From NCBI GenBank assembly GCA_031264875.1, contig JAISDK010000186.1, positions 1-6,168 of the forward strand: DNA of 6,168 nucleotides. Direction: 5' to 3'. The stretch comes from Prevotellaceae bacterium (GTDB taxonomy: Bacteria; Bacteroidota; Bacteroidia; Bacteroidales; UBA932). The translations under genes were made by a program, and so were the position numbers. The first letter of the stretch is position 1, and each line of letters begins with the position of its first letter. Under the pieces are notes generated by a model, which saw only the letters and a list, made by a program, of their open reading frames with translations, searched no databases and had not been told where the DNA came from. Positions 1 through 5,952 of this stretch are shown here, in pieces.

Positions 1-90
1 TGAAGTAAATAGATATGTCTTCATCCTATTACAAATTAAATAATTAATAAAACCTAAAAGGGAAAAATACAGTAGAACACGTTTTAGCAT
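1..90 (-). CDS. N-terminal fragment of a probable exported or membrane-anchored protein (runs off the left edge)
   Basis: From the ATG at 88-90 the minus strand stays open for 30 codons to the first base of the window, so only the N-terminus is visible. The first residues read MLKRVLLYFSLLGFINYLIC: a Lys-Arg n-region followed by an uninterrupted hydrophobic stretch at about residues 5-20, as in a signal peptide or membrane anchor. Cys20 is preceded by Ile rather than Gly, Ala or Ser, so it does not make a normal lipobox. Support for the start comes from an A-rich stretch directly before the ATG and a good Bacteroidota promoter about 45 bases upstream. The family cannot be told from 30 residues, and a chance short ORF in A/T-rich DNA is possible. 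An internal Met23 could be an alternative start but would lose the hydrophobic segment. Confidence 0.45.
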   Translation of the reverse strand, partial: MLKRVLLYFSLLGFINYLICNRMKTYLFTS

Positions 91-98
91 TTTTTTTA

Positions 99-130
99 CT
101 GTGGTTGCAAGCAGCCAAATTTTTCCACAG
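99..130 (-). other. Inverted repeat at the predicted 5' end of the left-edge transcript
   Basis: CTGTGG at 99-104 and CCACAG at 125-130 form a perfect 6-bp inverted repeat with a 20-base loop. On the minus strand the first arm begins where the promoter at 134-161 predicts the transcript to begin, so the mRNA could open with this stem. It could instead be an operator. The stem is short and may be chance. Confidence 0.3.
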
Positions 131-133
131 CCG

Positions 134-161
134 CAAAGGTAATGCTTTTTTTTATTACGCA
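134..161 (-). promoter_or_regulatory. Bacteroidota-type promoter for the left-edge gene
   Basis: Read on the minus strand, TACCTTTG (141 to 134) matches the -7 consensus TAnnTTTG exactly. A TTG (161 to 159) lies 17 bases upstream, at the short end of the 17-23 base spacing known for this phylum. Transcription would start near 128-130, about 40 bases before the ATG at 90. It points away from the TrpB2 gene and follows that gene's terminator, so it should make an independent transcript. Confidence 0.5.
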
Positions 162-216
162 ATGTTTTTTTTGTTTTCGTCGTATTTTTTTACACAATAT
201 GGCGCCATAGTACCGG

Positions 217-251
217 AAAGAAAAATCCCGAAGAACGGTGTCTCCGGGATT
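217..251 (-). terminator. Rho-independent terminator of the TrpB2 gene
   Basis: AATCCCGAAGA (224-234) and TCTCCGGGATT (241-251) pair into an 11-bp stem, with one G-U pair in the minus-strand RNA, and a 6-base loop (235-240). Reading leftwards the stem runs straight into TTTTCTTT. It begins 43 bases after the stop codon at 295-297, a normal distance for the intrinsic terminator of that gene. Confidence 0.75.
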
Positions 252-294
252 CAGAACAGAGCTTCATGTAATTTTCAATTCTCCATTTTCGGAG

Positions 295-1650
295 TTATAC
301 TATTTTTTCCAGTGTATCTCTGGTTTTTGCAATTTCTTCGTCCGTAATCTGGAAGTTTTTCATTTCGCCTCTAAGGAACTGGTCGTAAGCGCTCATGTCA
401 ATCAGTCCGTGTCCCGAAAGGTTGAACAGTATGGTTTTTTGAACGCCTTCTTCCTTTGCAATTCTGGCTTCGCGTATTGCAGAAGCTATTGCGTGCGTCG
501 ATTCCGGAGCGGGAATTATGCCTTCGGTATTTGCAAAAAGTTTTCCGGCTTCGAAAGTTTCGAGTTGAGGAATATCCTGCACTTCGATATAGCCGTCCCT
601 GCGTAACTGGCTGACAATAGTTCCTGCACCGTGATAGCGCAATCCTCCGGCGTGTATGTCTGCCGGTTGAAAATCGTGTCCAAGCGTGTACATTGGAAGC
701 AGAGGCGTCAAGCCTACGGTATCGCCATAATCGTATTCAAATTTTCCTTTTGTCAGTTTCGGACAGCTTGCGGGTTCTGCCGCAATGATACGGACATCTT
801 TATTGTCGGTCAGTTTGTATCGCAAAAAGGGGAAACTTATACCCGAAAAATTGGAGCCGCCGCCGAAACATCCGATAACGATGTCGGGATATTCGCCTGC
901 GATTTCCATCTGCTTCTCACATTCGAGACCTATGACGGTTTGATGCAGCACAACGTGATTCAGCACGCTGCCCAGGGTGTAACGGGTGTACGGGTCTTGC
1001 ACCGATTTTTCTACAGCCTCGGATATTGCTATTCCCAGACTTCCGGAATTATTCGGGTCTCTGGCAAGAATTGTTTTCCCCGAGTTCGTGGTATCGCTCG
1101 GCGAAGGGAAAACATTGGCTCCCCATGTTTGCATCATTACTCTCCGGTATGGTTTCTGGTTATAGCTGACTTTCACCATATACACATCGAGTTCCAGTCC
1201 AAAAATGCTGGCGGCAAAACGCAGGGCAGCGCCCCATTGCCCTGCTCCCGTTTCGGTCGTCAGGCGTTTGATTCCCTGAATTTTGTTGTAATATGCCTGC
1301 GGAAGAGCCGAGTTGAGCTTATGTGATCCTACCGGACTGACTCCCTCGTTTTTAAAATAGATATGAGCCGGAGTATCCAGCGCTTTTTCCAGTCCTGTGG
1401 CTCTTACCAGAGGCGTGGGTCTCCAGATTTTATAGAGTTCCCGCACTTCATCGGGAATTTCTATCCATTTTTCCCCGCTCAGTTCCTGCCTGATCAGTTC
1501 TTTTGCAAAAACGGGTTCCAAATCTTCCGGCGCAAGAATTTTCTTTGTTGCAGGATTCAGCGGTGGAAGGGGTTTCACTGGCATGTCAGCCACAATGTTA
1601 TACCATGCTTTTGGTATGTCGTTTTCATCTAAAACAATCTTTTTTTTCAT
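295..1650 (-). CDS. trpB: TrpB2-type tryptophan synthase beta chain (TrpB-like PLP enzyme)
   Basis: Complete 451-residue protein of the fold-type II PLP family. Beta chains condense indole with L-serine to give L-tryptophan in the cytoplasm. Visible landmarks are RPTPL (77-81), the PLP-binding lysine Lys111 in GSHKLNSA, ETGAGQWG (133-140) with the catalytic glutamate Glu133, the phosphate-binding GGGSN (263-267), HAGGLRYHG (333-341), PAPESTHAI (380-388) and SGHG (412-415). Trp in GAGQWG where ordinary TrpB has His, the GGLRYHG block, the long N-terminal part before the PLP lysine and the length (TrpB1 is about 400) all mark the TrpB2 subfamily. TrpB2 proteins generally lack the usual contacts with TrpA and often sit outside trp operons. 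Here too no trpA or other trp gene is adjacent. It may use free indole or act beside a TrpB1 elsewhere; the in vivo role is inferred. The ATG at 1648-1650 starts the conserved region well, but no Shine-Dalgarno and no convincing promoter is seen; TAGATTTT (1675 to 1668) is only a weak -7 candidate. Confidence 0.95.
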   Translation of the reverse strand: MKKKIVLDENDIPKAWYNIVADMPVKPLPPLNPATKKILAPEDLEPVFAKELIRQELSGEKWIEIPDEVRELYKIWRPTPLVRATGLEKALDTPAHIYFKNEGVSPVGSHKLNSALPQAYYNKIQGIKRLTTETGAGQWGAALRFAASIFGLELDVYMVKVSYNQKPYRRVMMQTWGANVFPSPSDTTNSGKTILARDPNNSGSLGIAISEAVEKSVQDPYTRYTLGSVLNHVVLHQTVIGLECEKQMEIAGEYPDIVIGCFGGGSNFSGISFPFLRYKLTDNKDVRIIAAEPASCPKLTKGKFEYDYGDTVGLTPLLPMYTLGHDFQPADIHAGGLRYHGAGTIVSQLRRDGYIEVQDIPQLETFEAGKLFANTEGIIPAPESTHAIASAIREARIAKEEGVQKTILFNLSGHGLIDMSAYDQFLRGEMKNFQITDEEIAKTRDTLEKIV

Positions 1651-1700
1651 ACATTTTACTTATTTAAAAAATCTAATTAATACAGTCATATTTTAAAATC

Positions 1701-1730
1701 GGAAAACCTGCCATGAGAACGACAGGTTTT
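1701..1730 (-). terminator. Probable terminator of the lysine-rich exported protein gene
   Basis: AAAACCTG (1703-1710) and CAGGTTTT (1723-1730) form a perfect 8-bp stem with a 12-base loop. It starts 25 bases past the stop codon at 1756-1758. On the minus strand the stem ends in TTTT, followed by CCGATTTT, so the T-tract is interrupted and termination may be partial. If leaky, it would let the downstream TrpB2 gene, 105 bases away and without an obvious promoter, be read from the same transcript. Confidence 0.5.
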
Positions 1731-1755
1731 CTGTATTTTGATAGCAAACATCGTA

Positions 1756-2433
1756 TCATTTTTTACTCAGTTTTTTATCCAGTTCTTTCTGTTTCTTTTC
1801 CAATGCTTTCTGTTTTTGAATGTTTTTCTTTTCGTCGGCTTTTTGTTTAGCTAAGGCTTTTTTCTGCTGCTCCTTTTCTTTTTTATCTGCAAGTTTTTGC
1901 TTGTCTGCTGCTTTTTTATCTGTTGCTTTCTGTTTGTCTGCCGCCTTTTTGTCGGCCATTTTCTGTTTTAATTCTTCTTTTTTGATTTTCTCCTTGTCTG
2001 TCCGCATTGTTTTTTCGTTATCTTTTTTTGCCTTGGCTTCTTCGGCGGCCTGTTTGGTGAGGAAGGCATTGTTTTTCTTGATATATGCGTTTATTTCGTT
2101 GTTATTGCTTGCGGTATAAAACTTCTGGTATGAAGCAAACTCGTCCGGCGAGAGTATGGTTTTGAGCATGTCCGACCGTTCCTGATTTATATAGTTGATA
2201 AGTTTGGCATAGTCGGGTGTTCCGATAGCCAAATCCGCAATACGCTTGTCTGTCTGGGAGAAGACGTTGTAAACGGATTTCTTTTTGCTGTCATCAAGTT
2301 TGAGACGTGTTGCAACAGCATTTGTTTTTTCTCCAACAGGGTCTTTGGCCGCTGTCTGTACTGCCTGAGCTTGGGATTCTATCCCTAAAAACATGAAAAA
2401 ACTCAAAATTAACAGTTTATCTTTCACTTTCAT
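1756..2433 (-). CDS. Exported small protein with a lysine-rich 11-residue repeat (hypothetical)
   Basis: Complete 225-residue protein; no named family recognised with confidence. Residues 1-24 look like a signal peptide: Lys at 2, 4 and 6, a hydrophobic core LLILSFFMFLGI, and a likely cleavage after SQAQA, so it should reach the periplasm or beyond. Residues about 40-118 are predicted helical (LKLDDSKKKSVYNVFSQTD, then ILSPDEFASYQKFY). They loosely resemble Spy/CpxP-like periplasmic proteins, in which a helix-rich domain ends with a similar 'LTPEQ..KY' motif; this is a weak inference. From about 127 to the end the chain is almost only Lys, Ala, Glu, Gln and Asp, with no proline or glycine. 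It falls into 11-residue units starting at 161, 172, 183, 194, 205 and 216; the first two read DKKAADKQKAT and DKKAADKQKLA. This should be a long, strongly basic helix or coiled coil. The ATG start fits the signal peptide and the promoter upstream. Confidence 0.85.
   Translation of the reverse strand: MKVKDKLLILSFFMFLGIESQAQAVQTAAKDPVGEKTNAVATRLKLDDSKKKSVYNVFSQTDKRIADLAIGTPDYAKLINYINQERSDMLKTILSPDEFASYQKFYTASNNNEINAYIKKNNAFLTKQAAEEAKAKKDNEKTMRTDKEKIKKEELKQKMADKKAADKQKATDKKAADKQKLADKKEKEQQKKALAKQKADEKKNIQKQKALEKKQKELDKKLSKK
1888..1953 (-). repeat. Two 33-bp tandem units encoding DKKAADKQK
   Basis: Positions 1921-1953 and 1888-1920 encode residues 161-171 and 172-182 of the exported protein. 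They differ in only two amino acids, both at the end of the unit, while several synonymous codons differ. The protein repeat is therefore better kept than the DNA, so this is not a very fresh duplication. More degenerate 11-residue units follow to the C-terminus. Confidence 0.7.
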
Positions 2434-2489
2434 AATCTTACAGGGGTTATAACAATTTTACATACAAATAAATACTACTTTAAAACCTT

Positions 2490-2511
2490 CGCAATAAACT
2501 TTGTTATTGCG
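2490..2511 (-). other. Inverted repeat at the predicted 5' end of the exported-protein mRNA
   Basis: CGCAATAA (2490-2497) and TTATTGCG (2504-2511) form a perfect 8-bp stem with a 6-base loop. The promoter at 2515-2544 predicts initiation at about 2509-2511, so the transcript would open with this hairpin, followed by about 55 more untranslated bases before the ATG at 2433. It could protect the 5' end of the mRNA or be a regulator's binding site. It lacks a T-tract on the minus strand and is not a terminator. Confidence 0.5.
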
Positions 2512-2514
2512 GCG

Positions 2515-2544
2515 CAAATTTAAACATATTTAATGAATGACAAA
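2515..2544 (-). promoter_or_regulatory. Bacteroidota-type promoter for the exported-protein gene
   Basis: On the minus strand TTTG (2544 to 2541), an 18-base spacer and TAAATTTG (2522 to 2515) match the phylum's -33 and -7 elements exactly. Initiation is expected near 2510, giving a leader of about 77 bases. A weaker alternative nearer the gene is TTTATTTG (2472 to 2465) with TTG 19 bases upstream, which has one mismatch in the -7 box. Confidence 0.6.
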
Positions 2545-2664
2545 CATAATTCGCATATTTTTTTTACCAGCCCGCAAATTGCCACAATTGCGTAAACTGC
2601 CAACTCGATTTAACCGAATGGTATCAAGTTCGTTATAATGCTGCAATCCGACATTTGCCGGTCA

Positions 2665-2702
2665 GAAAAACTTAAACCGATAATTCGAGCTTGCTTTATC
2701 GG
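2665..2702 (-). terminator. Rho-independent terminator of gcvP
   Basis: CCGATAA (2677-2683) and TTATCGG (2696-2702) form a perfect 7-bp stem with a 12-base loop. On the minus strand it is followed by TTTAAGTTTTTC. The stem begins 19 bases after the gcvP stop codon (TAG at 2722-2724). The remaining bases of the gap, about 2545-2664, show nothing I can support. Confidence 0.65.
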
Positions 2703-2721
2703 AACAGTCGTATTTGTACGT

Positions 2722-5547
2722 CTAAACGGGGCTGCATACACACACGAGGTTACGGTCACCGTATCCATTATCGACGCGGGCTGACGCCGGCCAGAATTTG
2801 TTGTCGGCGATCCATGGCAATGCAAATGCCGCCTGTCGTCGGCTGTACGGATGCGTCCAGTCGTCGTCGGCAACTTCGCACACTGTATGCGGGGACATTT
2901 TCAGCGGATTATCGTTTCTGTCCAGTTTACCGGACTTGATGTCTTCACATTCCTGTTTGATTGCAAGCATGGTTTCGACAAACCTGTCCAGTTCCTGTTT
3001 TGATTCGCTCTCGGTGGGTTCAATCATGAGAGTGTTTGCTACGGGAAACGACAAGGTTGGGGCATGAAAACCGAAATCCATCAAACGTTTGGCTATGTCG
3101 GTGGCATCGACTCCGTATGTTTTCGAAAAGTCTCTGAGGTCAATGATACATTCGTGAGCAACGTAACCTGTTTCGCCGGTATAGAGGGTTTTGTATGCCG
3201 GCGCCAGTTTTCTTGACAGATAGTTGGCGTTCAGTATTGCCATTTCTGTGGCTTTGCGCAAGCCGTCTGCTCCGAGCATTTTTATATATCCGTATGTAAT
3301 TGCCAGGATTAAAGCGCTTCCGTATGGCGCCGCCGATACGGCTGTTCCTTTTCCGCCTACTTTTACAACCGGATGCGATGGAAGAAACGGCAACAGGTGT
3401 TTTGCAACGCAGACGGGGCCTTCGCCCGGTCCTCCGCCTCCGTGCGGGATGGCAAATGTCTTGTGCAAATTAAGGTGGCAGACGTCTGCGCCTATAAATC
3501 CGGGACTTGTTAATCCTGCCTGGGCATTCATGTTTGCGCCGTCCATATATACCTGTCCTCCGTTTTTGTGAACGGTGTCGATGATTTCGCGTATGGCGCT
3601 TTCGAATACTCCGTGGGTGGAAGGGTAGGTGATCATCATGCACGACAGGTGTTCACTGTGTTTCCCGGCTTTTTCCTTCAAGTCGGCGAGGCTGATATTT
3701 CCGTTTACGTCACATTCTACAGTGACAGTTTCCATGCCTGCCATGGCTGCGCTTGCGGGATTTGTTCCGTGAGCCGAGGCGGGTATCAGTGCGATGTTGC
3801 GGTTGCCTTCGCCGCGGCTGAGATGGTACTGACGGATAACCAGCAGTCCGGCATATTCTCCTCCGGCTCCCGAGTTGGGCTGGAAGGATACTCCGCTGAA
3901 GCCTGTAATTTCGGCAAGGTCGTTAGCCAGAGCGTCGATAAGTTCGTGATAGCCTTCTGCCTGTTCGGCGGGTACAAACGGATGTATGCCGCACATTTCA
4001 GGCCAGCTCAGGGGCAGCATTTCAGCGGCCGCATTCAGTTTCATTGTACACGATCCGAGTGAAATCATGCTGTGAGTGAGCGATATGTCTCGGCGTTCAA
4101 GTTTTTTGATGTAGCGCATCAGCTCGGTTTCCGATTTGTAGCTGTTAAAGACGGGCTGTGTAAAAAACGGGCTTTTCCGTTGAAATGCAGGGTCGAATCC
4201 TGTGTACTCGGTTTCGGGACAGCTGTCGCTTTCCTTTCCGATACCGAAAATGGAGAGAATATCGTGTGTTTCACTGCACGAGGTCAGCTCGTCAAAACTT
4301 ATTCTGACGTGCCGCGAATCGGGATAGAAAAAGTTGATTTGCTTTTCCAGAGCCGCTTTTTTCACCGGTTCGGTCGAATCGACTTCTATTTCCACGGTGT
4401 CGAAAAAGTTTCCGGCAGTGAGTTTGTATCCTGCCTGTTGCAGGTTACAGGCTACGCGGCTGGCATGACGGTGTATGTTCAGGGCTATTTGCCGTATGCC
4501 TTCGGAACCGTGATATACGGCGTACATTCCCGCCATTGTGGCAAGCAACGCCTGTGCGGTACAGATATTTGAGGTTGCCTTTTCGCGCTTGATATGCTGT
4601 TCGCGCGTTTGGAGAGCCATGCGCAAGGCCGTTTGTCCGCGTCGGTCTATCGATACTCCGATGATTCGTCCCGGCATGTTTCTTTTAAAAGCGTCCTTCG
4701 TAGCCATGTATCCTGCCGAAGGCCCTCCGAATCCCAGCGGAATGCCCAGCCGCTGAGCGCTTCCCACAACGATGTCGGCTCCCCATTCTCCGGGAGGCGC
4801 GAGCAATGCAAGCGACAGAATGTCGGCGGCTACCGTTACATGTATTTCCTTTTCATGCGCTTTCGAGCAGAATGTTTTATAATCGCAGATTTCGCCGTTT
4901 GCTCCCGGATACTGTACTACAGCCCCGAAAACTCCGTCGTGAAATTCATATTCGCTGAATTTACCTGTTTCGACCTTAATGCCCAGCGGCGCTGCTCTGG
5001 TGATTATCACTTCCTTTGTTTGCGGAAACATGTTTTCATCGACAAACACTGTGTTTTTGCCGGCCTTAACTGCTGCTCTCGATCTCAGTCCGTACATCAT
5101 GCGCACGGCTTCGGCTGCGGCGGTCGATTCGTCGAGCATCGAACAGTTGGCGATTTCCATGCCTGTCAGATCGATTATCATTGTCTGGAAATTGATTAGC
5201 GCTTCCAGACGTCCCTGCGATATTTCGGCCTGATAGGGTGTGTATGATGTGTACCAGACGGGGTTCTCGAAGATGTTTCTTAAAATAACTGACGGGGTTG
5301 CAGTGCGGTAGAATCCCATTCCGATACACGAACGGTAGATTCTGTTTTTGGAGGCTATTGCTCTAATTTTTTCCAGATAGGCGCTTTCACTCAGAGGCGC
5401 ATCCAGATTCAGGGGTTTGTCGAAACGAATACCGGAAGGTATGATTTTTCCGGTTAATTCTTCCATTGATTTCACGTTTACGGCGCTTAGCATTTCGCGT
5501 ATTTCCGATTCGCGGGGGCCATTATGGCGGTCTATAAATTGATACAT
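2722..5547 (-). CDS. gcvP: Glycine dehydrogenase (decarboxylating), P-protein of the glycine cleavage system
   Basis: Complete P-protein, 941 residues from the ATG at 5545-5547. It decarboxylates glycine with PLP and passes the aminomethyl group to the lipoyl arm of the H-protein, in the cytoplasm. Both halves are fused in one chain, as in E. coli (957 residues) and unlike the split GcvPA/GcvPB type. Numbering here counts from a TTG two codons upstream; subtract 2 for the ATG. The N-terminal half starts FIDRHNGP and carries GSAQRLGIPLGFGGPSAGYM (264-283). The C-terminal half has SLGSCTMKLNA (498-508), SAHGTNPASA (593-602), the PLP lysine Lys698 in HLNLHKTF and the glycine-rich loop GGGGPGEGPV (705-714). 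It ends in GDRNLVC, typical of the family. I prefer the ATG because TTG adds only Met-Ser and the ATG gives the usual short lead into FIDRH. No gcvT, gcvH or lpd gene is adjacent, and the roughly 24-base leader has no room for a glycine riboswitch. No key residue is missing. Confidence 0.97.
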   Translation of the reverse strand: MYQFIDRHNGPRESEIREMLSAVNVKSMEELTGKIIPSGIRFDKPLNLDAPLSESAYLEKIRAIASKNRIYRSCIGMGFYRTATPSVILRNIFENPVWYTSYTPYQAEISQGRLEALINFQTMIIDLTGMEIANCSMLDESTAAAEAVRMMYGLRSRAAVKAGKNTVFVDENMFPQTKEVIITRAAPLGIKVETGKFSEYEFHDGVFGAVVQYPGANGEICDYKTFCSKAHEKEIHVTVAADILSLALLAPPGEWGADIVVGSAQRLGIPLGFGGPSAGYMATKDAFKRNMPGRIIGVSIDRRGQTALRMALQTREQHIKREKATSNICTAQALLATMAGMYAVYHGSEGIRQIALNIHRHASRVACNLQQAGYKLTAGNFFDTVEIEVDSTEPVKKAALEKQINFFYPDSRHVRISFDELTSCSETHDILSIFGIGKESDSCPETEYTGFDPAFQRKSPFFTQPVFNSYKSETELMRYIKKLERRDISLTHSMISLGSCTMKLNAAAEMLPLSWPEMCGIHPFVPAEQAEGYHELIDALANDLAEITGFSGVSFQPNSGAGGEYAGLLVIRQYHLSRGEGNRNIALIPASAHGTNPASAAMAGMETVTVECDVNGNISLADLKEKAGKHSEHLSCMMITYPSTHGVFESAIREIIDTVHKNGGQVYMDGANMNAQAGLTSPGFIGADVCHLNLHKTFAIPHGGGGPGEGPVCVAKHLLPFLPSHPVVKVGGKGTAVSAAPYGSALILAITYGYIKMLGADGLRKATEMAILNANYLSRKLAPAYKTLYTGETGYVAHECIIDLRDFSKTYGVDATDIAKRLMDFGFHAPTLSFPVANTLMIEPTESESKQELDRFVETMLAIKQECEDIKSGKLDRNDNPLKMSPHTVCEVADDDWTHPYSRRQAAFALPWIADNKFWPASARVDNGYGDRNLVCVCSPV

Positions 5548-5575
5548 ACTCAATTATTAATTTATTAATCAAATG

Positions 5576-5608
5576 CAAATATACAATTAACAATGAATAA
5601 TTAACAAT
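5576..5608 (-). promoter_or_regulatory. Bacteroidota-type promoter for gcvP
   Basis: On the minus strand TATATTTG (5583 to 5576) is an exact TAnnTTTG -7 box, and ATTG (5608 to 5605) supplies the TTG -33 element with a 21-base spacer. Initiation near 5571 gives a leader of about 24 bases. The spacer and the -33 box lie within the short A/T-rich tandem repeat at 5585-5612. Confidence 0.6.
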
Positions 5609-5612
5609 GAAC
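5585..5612. repeat. Two A/T-rich 14-bp tandem units
   Basis: AATTAACAATGAAT (5585-5598) is followed directly by AATTAACAATGAAC (5599-5612), 13 of 14 bases identical, then by a partial third unit AATTA. It overlaps the gcvP promoter spacer and -33 element, so a change in unit number would alter that promoter. Confidence 0.6.
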
Positions 5613-5702
5613 AATTATATTACGCGCGGGGTGAAATTGTGAGATAAAACGATTCTTCGCGTCTTATGACGCCGTAGGCATCTGAAAATGAAAGCCCTCG
5701 CT
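5613..5702. other. Non-coding stretch between the gcvP promoter and the palindromic element
   Basis: No supported gene, promoter or RNA. It contains ACGCCGTAG (about 5669) and GGCGTAG (5704-5710), which echo the core of the nearby palindromes, so the element may extend or have decayed copies here. Positions 5995-6069 are likewise empty apart from a weak 5-bp hairpin at 6046-6062. Confidence 0.4.
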
Positions 5703-5751
5703 CGGCGTAGTCTCCAGACCAATGTCGTCAAGTTAAGAATTGATGCCGGGA

Positions 5752-5767
5752 GACGCCGTACGGCGTC
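5752..5767. repeat. Perfect 16-bp palindrome, left copy
   Basis: GACGCCGTACGGCGTC reads the same on both strands. It shares the 14-bp core ACGCCGTACGGCGT with the right copy at 5933-5952 and sits just outside the left 37-bp arm. Confidence 0.8.
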
Positions 5768-5829
5768 CAATGTGGATAACTCCGTGCAAGCGGAGCGCAG
5801 CTCGGGGTAGAAATGCCTCCTCTCGATCG

Positions 5830-5846
5830 GAACTGCGAAGCGGTTC
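5830..5846. repeat. Small hairpin in the element core
   Basis: GAACTGC (5830-5836) pairs with GCGGTTC (5840-5846) across a 3-base loop, with one G-U pair. It lies between the 37-bp arms and abuts the next hairpin, sharing base 5846. Confidence 0.55.
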
Positions 5847-5863
5847 AACTCCTTGCGGAGTTG
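5846..5863. repeat. Small perfect hairpin near the element centre
   Basis: CAACTCC (5846-5852) and GGAGTTG (5857-5863) form a 7-bp stem with the loop TTGC. It lies close to the centre of symmetry of the whole element. Confidence 0.6.
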
Positions 5864-5867
5864 TGTT

Positions 5868-5895
5868 GTAGAGACGTGATGCATCACGTCTCTAC
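5868..5895. repeat. Perfect 28-bp palindrome
   Basis: The half-site GTAGAGACGTGATG (5868-5881) is followed without a gap by its exact reverse complement, CATCACGTCTCTAC (5882-5895). Its right end overlaps the start of the right 37-bp arm. GTAGAGACG...CGTCTCTAC palindromes are, from general memory, a recurring intergenic repeat in several bacterial phyla. Confidence 0.85.
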
Positions 5896-5932
5896 CCCGA
5901 GCTGCGCTTCGCTTGCACGGGGTTATCAATCT

Positions 5933-5952
5933 TATACGCCGTACGGCGTATA
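5933..5952. repeat. Perfect 20-bp palindrome, right copy
   Basis: TATACGCCGTACGGCGTATA reads the same on both strands. It has the same 14-bp core as the left copy (5752-5767) but different flanking bases that are still self-complementary. Confidence 0.8.

Larger units (their letters stand above)
5775..5927. repeat. Long inverted repeat, 37-bp arms (35/37)
   Basis: The left arm 5775-5811 and the right arm 5891-5927 are reverse complements except at two positions, one of which still allows a G-U pair in RNA. They enclose 79 bases. The shared part includes CCGTGCAAGCG and AGCGCAGCTCGGGGTAGA. Transcribed, they would close a large stem; as DNA they could extrude a cruciform. Confidence 0.8.

Noticed and set aside
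105..347. 80-residue plus-strand frame with Phe-rich, signal-like sequence
   Set aside because: The Phe-rich stretch comes from T-runs in the intergenic region, and the frame runs antisense through the TrpB2 terminator and 3' end.
631..1326. 231-residue open frame on the plus strand
   Set aside because: It lies wholly antisense inside the well-supported TrpB2 gene and has Cys/Arg/His-rich composition without a domain; a shadow frame.
2610..2873. 87-residue minus-strand frame overlapping the gcvP 3' end
   Set aside because: It is in another frame over the conserved gcvP C-terminus and runs through that gene's terminator.
3568..5199. Several plus-strand open frames of 160-200 residues
   Set aside because: All are antisense to gcvP, whose own frame is fully conserved across the region.
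5548..5575. Glycine riboswitch ahead of gcvP
   Set aside because: The predicted leader is about 24 bases and A/T-only in most places; there is no room for an aptamer, and no aptamer-like fold was seen further upstream.
5615..5929. 104-residue open frame on the minus strand across the palindromic element
   Set aside because: It reads through the inverted repeats and hairpins, is rich in Arg and His in the way of chance GC-rich frames, and has no recognisable domain, promoter or leader.
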